DNA from: Mediterranea massiliensis
GTDB lineage: Bacteria > Bacteroidota > Bacteroidia > Bacteroidales > Bacteroidaceae
DNA: 64,000 bases
NCBI RefSeq assembly: GCF_900128475.1
Contig: NZ_LT635834.1
Location: 97,427-161,426, forward strand
Direction: 5' to 3'
Part shown: in pieces, positions 1 through 9,021 of the stretch
Layout of the letters: each line of letters opens with the position of its first letter
Position numbering within the stretch: position 1 is the first letter of the stretch
Made by a program: the position numbers and the translations under genes
Notes under the pieces: generated by a model
Told to the model about the DNA's origin: nothing
The model's input: only the letters and a program-made list of their open reading frames with translations
Database searches by the model: none

Positions 1-2374
<2,374 letters not shown>

Positions 2375-2565
2375 TCATCCAACGTTCTCAATCATTGATT
2401 TCTTACCTTGAACTCTTGTGGCAGTCGGCCAGCACATTTTTCAAACCAATATCAGCAGCCCTTTCAACTACCGCATACGTTTCTGCAATCCGCCGGACGC
2501 AACGCTTACAAACATATGCAAATATAGCCTTTATTCCTTATCTATACACTTTGATGTCACCACAA

Positions 2566-2600
2566 ACAAAAAAAACCGCTGACAATCAGCGGATTTTTTG
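2566..2600 (-). terminator. Terminator of tRNA-Arg, possibly bidirectional
   Basis: Stem CCGCTGA / TCAGCGG with loop CAA, flanked by an A-rich run on the left and a T run on the right. Read leftward it follows tRNA-Arg directly and ends in a long U tract; a T run on the other side allows rightward termination too. Confidence 0.8.
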
Positions 2601-2604
2601 TCGG

Positions 2605-2677
2605 TGACCCGGGTGGGACTCAAACCCACGACCTTCAGAACCGGAATCTGACGCTCTATTCACTAAGCTACCAGGCC
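2605..2677 (-). tRNA. tRNA-Arg (anticodon CCG)
   Basis: A 73-nt cloverleaf on the minus strand: acceptor GGCCTGG pairs with CCGGGTC (G-T pairs allowed), anticodon stem TCAGA/TCTGA with loop TTCCGGT (anticodon CCG, reading CGG), T arm GTGGG-TTTGAGT-CCCAC, discriminator A. The 3' CCA is not encoded (the following bases are CCG), so it must be added after transcription. A terminator follows within a few bases. Confidence 0.95.
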
Positions 2678-2858
2678 TCAATTGCGAGGCAAAAGTATAA
2701 AAAATATCAGCATCCTCCTAATGTATGCCCGCTTTTTTCAAGTAATTTTTCCTTTGGGAGGCTTCGACCAGCACTATTAAAATGAAACACAAATGCAAAA
2801 TTTATGGTCATATTGATATTTTATTCACAAAATATCATTCAACAATCAATATTTTGTC

Positions 2859-2866
2859 TATATTTG
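2859..2866 (+). promoter_or_regulatory. Bacteroidetes -7 box before asnA
   Basis: TATATTTG fits the TAnnTTTG -7 consensus and lies 40 bases before the asnA ATG. No convincing -33 box is visible in the AT-rich upstream stretch (2678-2858), in which I see no gene. Confidence 0.6.
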
Positions 2867-2905
2867 CCGGACATATTAACAACCCCATAACAAAAACATA
2901 ACCGC

Positions 2906-3943
2906 ATGAGTTACCTGATAACCCCAAAAAACTATAAGCCCCTGCTGGACTTGAAGCAGACCGAGCTGGGCATCAAGCAGATCAAAGAGTTCTTCCAGAT
3001 GAACCTATCGTCCGAACTCCGTCTGCGGCGTGTCACGGCTCCGCTGTTCGTACTGAAAGGCATGGGTATCAACGACGACCTGAACGGCGTGGAGCGACCC
3101 GTATCCTTCCCTATCAAGGACCTGGGCGACGCCCAGGCCGAAGTGGTGCACTCGCTGGCCAAGTGGAAACGACTGACGCTGGCCGAATACAACATCGAGC
3201 CCGGCTACGGCATCTATACGGACATGAACGCCATCCGTGCCGACGAAGAGCTGGGCAACCTGCACTCGCTCTACGTGGACCAGTGGGACTGGGAGCGCGT
3301 CATCACCGCCGCAGACCGCAACGTGGATTTCCTGAAGGAAATCGTGACCCGCATCTATGCCGCCATGGTACGCACGGAATACATGGTATATGAAATGTAT
3401 CCCCAGATCAAGCCCTGCCTGCCGGACAAGCTGCACTTCATCCACGCCGAAGAACTGCGCCAGCTTTATCCGCACCTCACTCCCAAAGAACGCGAGAATA
3501 CCATCACCCAACGGTATGGCGCCGTGTTCATCGTAGGCATCGGATGCAAACTGGGCGACGGGAAGAAGCACGACGGCCGCGCTCCGGACTATGACGACTA
3601 CACCACTCCGGGACTGAATGGCCTGCCAGGACTGAACGGCGACCTGCTCCTGTGGGACGAGCCCCTGCAGCGCAGCATCGAACTGTCGTCGATGGGTATC
3701 CGCGTGGACAAGGAAGCCCTGCTCAGACAACTGAAGCTGGAGGGAGAAGAAAAACGGCTGGAACTCTACTTCCACAAACGGCTGATGGACGACACCCTGC
3801 CCCTGTCCATCGGAGGCGGTATCGGGCAGTCGCGCCTCTGCATGTACTACCTCCGCAAGGCACACATCGGCGAGATACAGGCCAGCATCTGGCCCGAAAG
3901 CATGCGCGAGGAATGCCTCAAGCATAACATCCACCTCATCTGA
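2906..3943 (+). CDS. asnA: Aspartate--ammonia ligase AsnA
   Basis: Ammonia-dependent asparagine synthetase: aspartate + NH3 + ATP to asparagine + AMP + PPi in the cytoplasm. The 345-residue length is close to the usual 330-350. The start MSYLITPKNYKPLLDL and the N-terminal stretch with RRVTAPLFV and NDDLNGVERPVSF are typical of the family, which shares the class II aminoacyl-tRNA synthetase fold; the C-terminal GGGIGQSRLCMY carries the class II motif 3 arginine. Monocistronic by appearance: its own -7 box upstream and a large hairpin just downstream, before ung. Confidence 0.96.
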   Translation: MSYLITPKNYKPLLDLKQTELGIKQIKEFFQMNLSSELRLRRVTAPLFVLKGMGINDDLNGVERPVSFPIKDLGDAQAEVVHSLAKWKRLTLAEYNIEPGYGIYTDMNAIRADEELGNLHSLYVDQWDWERVITAADRNVDFLKEIVTRIYAAMVRTEYMVYEMYPQIKPCLPDKLHFIHAEELRQLYPHLTPKERENTITQRYGAVFIVGIGCKLGDGKKHDGRAPDYDDYTTPGLNGLPGLNGDLLLWDEPLQRSIELSSMGIRVDKEALLRQLKLEGEEKRLELYFHKRLMDDTLPLSIGGGIGQSRLCMYYLRKAHIGEIQASIWPESMREECLKHNIHLI

Positions 3944-3953
3944 ACATTCGGCA

Positions 3954-4019
3954 AACGCAGATTTTTGCAAAATATAGGGGCACAAGTTTCCCTATGTGCA
4001 GAAATCTGCGTTATTTTGC
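3954..4019 (+). terminator. Large hairpin after asnA
   Basis: An 11-bp outer stem AACGCAGATTT / AAATCTGCGTT encloses further paired segments (TGCA/TGCA and ATAGGG/CCCTAT) and a 10-nt loop, giving a 59-nt imperfect hairpin followed by a short T run. It sits between asnA and ung and most simply terminates asnA. Confidence 0.6.
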
Positions 4020-4057
4020 AGGCTGAAGTCTAACCCATAATGCGCACAACGAAAACC

Positions 4058-4720
4058 ATGAATGTTCAGATAGAAGAGAGCTGGAAGAAACGCTTGCAAC
4101 CCGAATTCGACAAAGAATACTTCAAGACACTGACCGACTTCGTGCGGGATGAATATGCCAAAGGCCCCGTCTACCCGCCGGGCAGGCTGATATTCAATGC
4201 CTTCAACCTCTGCCCCTTCGACCGCGTAAAGGTGGTCATCATCGGGCAGGACCCGTACCATGGCCCGGGACAGGCTCACGGCCTCTGCTTCTCGGTGAAC
4301 GACGGCGTAGCCTTTCCGCCTTCGCTGGTCAACATCTTCAAGGAAATCAAAAGCGACATCGGCACTGACATGCCCGCCAGCGGCAACTTGACCCGCTGGG
4401 CACAACAAGGCGTCCTCCTGCTGAACGCTACGCTGACCGTACGCGCCCATCAGGCCGGATCGCACCAGAATCACGGCTGGGAGACCTTTACCGACGCTGC
4501 CATCCGAGTGCTGGCCGAGGAGAAAGAACACCTGGTATTCATCCTCTGGGGAGCATACGCACAGCGTAAAGGCGCCTTCATCGACCGCAACCGCCATCTG
4601 GTACTGACTTCGGCCCATCCGTCTCCCCTCTCGGCCTACAACGGATTCTTCGGCAACAAGCACTTCAGCCGCACCAACGAATACCTCACCGCCCATGGGG
4701 AAACTCCCATCGTGTGGTAA
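4058..4720 (+). CDS. ung: Uracil-DNA glycosylase (family 1)
   Basis: Excises uracil from DNA as the first step of base excision repair. The water-activating loop [13 protein letters not shown] is present (Asp about 65, counted from MNVQIEESW), as is the minor-groove loop [13 protein letters not shown] with its catalytic His (about 188). From the ATG at 4058 the protein is 220 residues, the usual length, and its N-terminus resembles other family members; an in-frame ATG at 4040 would add six residues and cannot be excluded. folB follows 21 bases later on the same strand, so the two are probably co-transcribed. Confidence 0.96.
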   Translation: MNVQIEESWKKRLQPEFDKEYFKTLTDFVRDEYAKGPVYPPGRLIFNAFNLCPFDRVKVVIIGQDPYHGPGQAHGLCFSVNDGVAFPPSLVNIFKEIKSDIGTDMPASGNLTRWAQQGVLLLNATLTVRAHQAGSHQNHGWETFTDAAIRVLAEEKEHLVFILWGAYAQRKGAFIDRNRHLVLTSAHPSPLSAYNGFFGNKHFSRTNEYLTAHGETPIVW

Positions 4721-4741
4721 AACCCTATTGACAAACGACAT

Positions 4742-5101
4742 ATGGAAAGCTACATCCTGCTCGAAAATCTCCGCTTCTATGCCTATCACGGGGTAGCCCC
4801 TCAGGAAACGACCGTAGGCAATGAATACACCGTATCCCTACGGCTGAAGACCGACATCGCCCGTGCCATGGAGAGCGACGACATGACAGACACCGTGAAC
4901 TATGCGGAAATCTACCAGGCTGTAAAGACGGAAATGGACGTTCCGTCCAAACTGCTGGAACACGTGGCCGGCCGCATCATCCGCCGCCTGCTCGACGACT
5001 TCCCCGCCATCGAGCACATCGACCTGAAGCTCTCCAAGCGCAATCCGCCCATGGGTGCCGACATCGAAACGGCGGGGGTGGAGGTACACGAAGGGAGATG
5101 A
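4742..5101 (+). CDS. folB: Dihydroneopterin aldolase
   Basis: Folate pathway enzyme converting 7,8-dihydroneopterin to 6-hydroxymethyl-7,8-dihydropterin and glycolaldehyde. At 119 residues it has the normal size. Diagnostic features are the opening ENLRFYAYHGVAPQE with the substrate-binding Glu (about 22), the NYAEIYQAV segment and the catalytic Lys in KLSKRNPP (about 99). It lies just downstream of ung and ends nine bases before the convergent glycosyltransferase gene ends, leaving no room for a separate terminator between them. Confidence 0.95.
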   Translation: MESYILLENLRFYAYHGVAPQETTVGNEYTVSLRLKTDIARAMESDDMTDTVNYAEIYQAVKTEMDVPSKLLEHVAGRIIRRLLDDFPAIEHIDLKLSKRNPPMGADIETAGVEVHEGR

Positions 5102-5110
5102 TGCCCCCCT

Positions 5111-6127
5111 CTACAAATCAGCAAACCGCTTCTTCCCTTTCAAATAATAGCGGAGCAACAAACTATAGCCTGTACGTTCGGGAATGACCGGAGTGCAGGC
5201 TTTTTCCATGTTCTCCTCACGCGAAGGTCGGAAAGACGGACGAAGCCGGCGGAACTCCCTGCGGGCGCGCCAGACGGCACGGGCATTGGGCCACTGCCCT
5301 TTCAGCAGGAAGACAAGGGCCGCCACCTGGTCGAGCAGCCAACGGACGCGCATCACGCCCTTCAGTTCTCCTTCCGGCAGGTTCTTGTAAAGCATCAGAA
5401 GGTTGTTGCGGAAGTTGAGAAAGGTCTTGCGCGGATTTTCTTTCTTCAGCGTGGCACCGCCGACGTGATAGACCACACTCTGGGGCACACACACCAGCAG
5501 CCGGCCGCGGGCACGTAGCCGCCAGCACAGGTCAATCTCTTCCATGTGGGCAAAGAAGCGACCGTCCAGCCCACCGGCCTTCCAATAATCTTCGAGCCGG
5601 ATGAACAAGGCAGCCCCCGTAGCCCAAAAGACCGGCGCCACCGCGTCGTATTGCCCATCATCCTGCTCCACCGTACTCATGATACGCCCCCGGCAGAAAG
5701 GGTAGCCGTAACGGTCGATGAACCCACCTGCCGCTCCGGCATACTCAAAGGCGCTTCTGTCTCTCCAACTGAGCAGCTTGGGCTGGCAGCCCGCCACTTC
5801 CAGATGGGCATCCATATAGGCCGCCAACGGATGCAGCCAGCGGCCGGTCACTTCGACATCGGAATTGAGCAGCACGACATACTCGGCCTCCACCTGCCGC
5901 AAAGCCCGGTTGTACCCGTCGGCAAAACCGTAATTCCGGTCCAGCAGTATGAGGCGGACCGAAGGGAACTCGCGGCGGAGCATCTCTACCGAATCGTCCG
6001 TCGACCCGTTGTCGGCCACGTATACCACCGCCCCGTCGGCCCCGGAACAGGTTACGACGGAAGGCAGAAACGAACGGAGCATATCGCATCCGTTCCAGTT
6101 CAGAATGACTACAGCTATCTTATCCAT
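5111..6127 (-). CDS. GT2 family glycosyltransferase
   Basis: Inverting GT-A glycosyltransferase related to rhamnosyltransferases (WcaE/RfbF-like), likely adding a sugar to lipopolysaccharide or another surface glycan. Nucleotide-sugar binding motifs are visible: VVILNWNG at the N-terminus, DNGSTDDS, the metal-binding NSDVEV and the later ATGAALFIR...EEIDLCWR segment holding the catalytic acidic pair. The C-terminus is basic and may contact the membrane. The ATG at 6127 gives 338 residues and overlaps the end of the upstream acyltransferase gene by 8 bases, so this is the last gene of a coupled operon mtaB - acyltransferase - GT2. Donor and acceptor are not predictable. Confidence 0.88.
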   Translation of the reverse strand: MDKIAVVILNWNGCDMLRSFLPSVVTCSGADGAVVYVADNGSTDDSVEMLRREFPSVRLILLDRNYGFADGYNRALRQVEAEYVVLLNSDVEVTGRWLHPLAAYMDAHLEVAGCQPKLLSWRDRSAFEYAGAAGGFIDRYGYPFCRGRIMSTVEQDDGQYDAVAPVFWATGAALFIRLEDYWKAGGLDGRFFAHMEEIDLCWRLRARGRLLVCVPQSVVYHVGGATLKKENPRKTFLNFRNNLLMLYKNLPEGELKGVMRVRWLLDQVAALVFLLKGQWPNARAVWRARREFRRLRPSFRPSREENMEKACTPVIPERTGYSLLLRYYLKGKKRFADL

Positions 6128-7022
6128 GATGGGCAACAATGTTTTCGGGTTTCAGTTTCCAGCGCTTGTGCGACCAGAACCAGTAAGGAGGATTGTCGCA
6201 GATAGTCTTCTCCAGCCTGCGGGCAAACATTTCGGTAATCTCGCCGTCGGCCGTCTGCTTGGGGTGTTCCACCAGCAGATCGAAGTTCACCCGGCAATAT
6301 CCGCGCGACACGCGGTGCAGGTCACAGTAGAAGACGGGGAAATCCATCAGCTTGGCTATCCGCTCCGCCCCGTCCATGAATACAGTCGGCTGGTGCAGGA
6401 AGGTGGTCCAGTAATGGGCCTCTATCACATTGGGCGACTGGTCGGTAATCAGTCCCACAGCCATCCGCTTGCCGGCCCGGCGGAGCTTGACCAGTTCGCG
6501 TGCCGTGGCATGTTTGGGCACATTGTATCCGCCGAACCTCGACCGGATGCGCTGGAACAGTTCGTCCAGATAGGGATTGCGCAAAGGCTTGTAGACCTGT
6601 ACCGGCACGTCTTCGGGACGCATGATGGAACTCATGCCCGTTATCCACTCGAAATTGGCATAATGGGGAATGAGCAGCACGATGCCTCCCCGCTTCTCGA
6701 TCATTTCCAGATAAAGTTCCTTGTTGACATATTCCATGCGCCCCGTCAGTTCACGAAACGACATGCGCATCATCTTGACTTCCTCGAGCATGTAGTCGCA
6801 AAGGTAATGGTAGAACTCCCGTTCTATCTCCTTCAGCTCTCCGGCAGACTTTTCGGGGAAGGAGTTCCGTAAATTTTGCCGGACCACCTTCCGACGGTAG
6901 TGAAACACGTGACGCATCAGCAGGTACAGCCCGTCCGAAAGGATATACAGCAGGCTGAAAGGCAAAGAGGCCAGCAGCCACATGCCCGCGTACGTCAGTC
7001 CATAGATAATGCGATGTTTCAT
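6120..7022 (-). CDS. Lysophospholipid / lipid A acyltransferase (LpxL/HtrB family)
   Basis: LPLAT-superfamily acyltransferase that transfers a secondary acyl chain onto a lipid A precursor at the inner membrane. A hydrophobic N-terminal anchor (residues about 6-36) is followed by the catalytic H-x4-E motif in PHYANFEW (His120, Glu125). Length is 300 residues, normal for LpxL/LpxM. The start MKHRIIYG overlaps the stop of mtaB by four bases (ATGA arrangement), and its own stop overlaps the downstream GT2 gene, so all three are probably translationally coupled. Family confident; whether it is the sole late acyltransferase of the strain cannot be told. Confidence 0.88.
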   Translation of the reverse strand: MKHRIIYGLTYAGMWLLASLPFSLLYILSDGLYLLMRHVFHYRRKVVRQNLRNSFPEKSAGELKEIEREFYHYLCDYMLEEVKMMRMSFRELTGRMEYVNKELYLEMIEKRGGIVLLIPHYANFEWITGMSSIMRPEDVPVQVYKPLRNPYLDELFQRIRSRFGGYNVPKHATARELVKLRRAGKRMAVGLITDQSPNVIEAHYWTTFLHQPTVFMDGAERIAKLMDFPVFYCDLHRVSRGYCRVNFDLLVEHPKQTADGEITEMFARRLEKTICDNPPYWFWSHKRWKLKPENIVAHHG

Positions 7023-8335
7023 ATCCGTTCTCCCTTCAGGGCCGTCCCGTCGTCGTTCCATTCCTTCAGGCGGAGCGTGACCACACAGTTGTCCAAGGCA
7101 TCGTCGTGCGGCACTTCCACCCGGATGTAGTTGGGCGTAAAGCCGTGCATGGGCGTACCGGGCTTGGATTTCTCCAGCAGCACCGGCAGACACTGGCCGA
7201 TATGCTTCTCATAAAACGCCTTGGTTTTCCGGTCGGACAGCTCCAGCAACCGCTGGCTGCGGCGGTGCTTTTCCTCGGGCGCCACCACATGGTCTATCTT
7301 CAACGCCTGCGTACCCGGACGTTCCGAATAGCTGAACACATGCAGCTGGGTGACGTCCAGACTTTCGATAAAGCGGTAGGCCTCCTCAAAATAGTCTTCC
7401 GTCTCGCCGCGCGTCCCCACGATGACATCCACACCGATAAAGGCATCGGGCATCACCTCCTTGATTTTGTGCACCTTGGCTGCAAACAGGGCCGTGTCGT
7501 AGCGGCGGCGCATCAGCTTCAGCACCGCGTCGGAGCCCGACTGCAACGGGATGTGGAAATGGGGCATGAACCGCTTGGACCGCGACACGAAGTCTATGAT
7601 TTCGTCGGTCAGCAGATTGGGTTCGATGGAGGAAATGCGGTAACGTTCGATGCCCTCCACCTCGTCCAGCGCCTTGACCAGGTCGAAGAAGGTTTCTCCC
7701 GTCGACTTGCCGAAGTCGCCAATGTTGACACCCGTCAGCACAATCTCCTTTCCGCCTTCGGCGGCTGCCTGGCGGGCCTGCTCTACCAGCGAAACGATGC
7801 TGCCGTTGCGGCTGTGCCCGCGGGCAAAGGGAATAGTACAATAGGAACAGTAGTAATCGCAACCGTCCTGCACCTTCAGGAAGAAGCGGGTGCGGTCACC
7901 CCGCGAACACGACGGAGCAAACGAACGGATATCCTTCAACGCCGAAGTAAAGGCCTCGCCCGATTCATGTTTCTGCAAATCGCCCAGGTATTGCAGGATA
8001 TCCTTTTTCTGCTCGGCTCCCAACACCAGGTCCACCCCTTCGATGTGGGCCACCGTGTCGGGCTTCAGCTGTGCATAGCATCCTGTCACTACCACAAAGG
8101 CACCCGGATGCTGTTTCACCAGCCGATGGATGGTCTGGCGGCACTTCTTGTCGGCCACCTCGGTCACCGAGCAGGTATTCACCACACAGATGTCCGCCTT
8201 CTCGCCCTTCCGGGCCGTACGCACTCCCGCTTCCCGCAGCGTCCGGCCGATGGTAGACGTCTCCGAGAAGTTCAGCTTGCAGCCCAACGTATAATAAACC
8301 GCTGTCTTGTTCTGGAATATATTGGTATCAATCAT
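7019..8335 (-). CDS. mtaB: tRNA t6A37 methylthiotransferase MtaB
   Basis: Radical-SAM enzyme that adds a methylthio group to t6A37 of tRNAs reading ANN codons. Three conserved cysteines of the N-terminal cluster (Cys19 in YTLGCKLN, Cys55 in NTCS, Cys86 in TGCYAQ) and the radical-SAM CxxxCxxC (Cys159, 163, 166 in DGCDYYCSYC) are present, followed by a C-terminal TRAM-like region. From the ATG at 8335 it has 438 residues; an in-frame upstream start would add 13 residues that overlap the promoter region. The order of motifs fits MtaB better than MiaB or RimO. First gene of the operon with the acyltransferase and GT2. Confidence 0.94.
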   Translation of the reverse strand: MIDTNIFQNKTAVYYTLGCKLNFSETSTIGRTLREAGVRTARKGEKADICVVNTCSVTEVADKKCRQTIHRLVKQHPGAFVVVTGCYAQLKPDTVAHIEGVDLVLGAEQKKDILQYLGDLQKHESGEAFTSALKDIRSFAPSCSRGDRTRFFLKVQDGCDYYCSYCTIPFARGHSRNGSIVSLVEQARQAAAEGGKEIVLTGVNIGDFGKSTGETFFDLVKALDEVEGIERYRISSIEPNLLTDEIIDFVSRSKRFMPHFHIPLQSGSDAVLKLMRRRYDTALFAAKVHKIKEVMPDAFIGVDVIVGTRGETEDYFEEAYRFIESLDVTQLHVFSYSERPGTQALKIDHVVAPEEKHRRSQRLLELSDRKTKAFYEKHIGQCLPVLLEKSKPGTPMHGFTPNYIRVEVPHDDALDNCVVTLRLKEWNDDGTALKGERI

Positions 8336-8361
8336 AAATCTTCCTATAGCTGTATCGGGCA

Positions 8362-8369
8362 CAAAGGTA
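8362..8369 (-). promoter_or_regulatory. -7 box before mtaB
   Basis: Read leftward, TACCTTTG matches TAnnTTTG and lies 26 bases before the mtaB ATG at 8335. The divergent region 8370-8500 up to the lipoprotein promoter holds no recognisable gene. Confidence 0.6.
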
Positions 8370-8506
8370 CACATTATTATTCGAATTCCCTACTTTCGGT
8401 CCATCTTCCCCGTTTCCCGCCCCTCTTTGCAGGCCTTCTGAGGAGAAGACACAAAAAAAACATAAAAAAAGTTGGGGTTTCGAGAACAACGTATCCAAAA
8501 AGTCTA

Positions 8507-8514
8507 TACCTTTG
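8507..8514 (+). promoter_or_regulatory. -7 box before small lipoprotein
   Basis: TACCTTTG followed by CAG, the strong form of the Bacteroidetes -7 box, 53 bases before the ATG at 8568. The AT-rich leader before the start codon is typical of well translated genes in this phylum. Confidence 0.7.
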
Positions 8515-8567
8515 CAGCGTTTTAATAAAGCAATTGATTGTATTACGTTTTTAAAAGTAAAAAGAAA

Positions 8568-8771
8568 ATGAAAAAATTAGTTTTGATGGCAGCAGCTATC
8601 GTAGCAGTATCTTTCGCATCTTGTGGTAACAAAGCAGCTAACGCTGAACAAGCAGCAGCTGATTCTATCCGTATCGCTGACTCTATCGCAGCTGTTGAAG
8701 CAGCCGCAGCCGAGGCAGCAGCTCAGGCAGCTGATACTGTAGTAGCTGACAGCGCTGTTGTAGCTGAATAA
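8568..8771 (+). CDS. Small Ala/Asp-rich lipoprotein (67 residues)
   Basis: A tiny predicted lipoprotein of unknown function. A short signal peptide (MKKLVLMAAAIVAVSFASC) ends in a lipobox with Cys19; the mature part is about 48 residues, almost entirely Ala, Val, Asp and Ser, and should form a helix or be disordered. Codons are unlike the GC-rich neighbours: Ala is nearly always GCA or GCT and Val GTA or GTT, the pattern of highly expressed Bacteroidetes genes. The ATG at 8568 is chosen because the signal peptide begins there; the longer in-frame start has a non-signal extension. It has its own strong promoter and a strong terminator, so it is a stand-alone, probably abundant envelope peptide. 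Confidence 0.8.
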   Translation: MKKLVLMAAAIVAVSFASCGNKAANAEQAAADSIRIADSIAAVEAAAAEAAAQAADTVVADSAVVAE

Positions 8772-8800
8772 TATTCAGGACAACACCAGAGAGAATTGAA

Positions 8801-8834
8801 AGTCTGACGTGCGAAAGCACACCAGACTTTTTTT
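8801..8834 (+). terminator. Terminator of the small lipoprotein gene
   Basis: Stem AGTCTG.CGTGC with tetraloop GAAA and arm GCAC..CAGACT, followed by a run of eight T. A classical intrinsic terminator. Confidence 0.85.
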
Positions 8835-8898
8835 ATGCCCGTACGGTTCGTATTTCCTTCCCCTATAGGGGTTCATTTCCATACCTTTCATCCTACCT

Positions 8899-9017
8899 CC
8901 CTCACGAAGCACTGCGTGAGGGTCTGACGAAGCACTTCCTTACCTCCTCACGAAGCACTGCGTGAGGGGGTAAGGAAGCACTGTGTCGGACTCTGACAAA
9001 GCACTGTGTCAGGGAGC
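8899..9017. repeat. Phased palindrome array, 23-bp step, five units
   Basis: GAAGCACT (AAAGCACT in the last) recurs at 8906, 8929, 8952, 8975 and 8998, exactly 23 bases apart. Units 1, 3 and 5 are hairpins with the same 8-nt loop AAGCACTG but stems CTCACG/CGTGAG (units 1, 3) and CTGACA/TGTCAG (unit 5), so stem pairs change together. Around unit 3 the arms extend to 18 bp (8935-8952 with 8961-8978, one G-T pair). It lies between two convergent genes. Confidence 0.85.
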
Positions 9018-9021
9018 GTGA

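Noticed and set aside
3005..3985. Long antisense frame over asnA, and similar ones over the transglutaminase, fucI and sppA genes
   Set aside because: Shadows of GC-rich coding sequence on the opposite strand with no recognisable domain.
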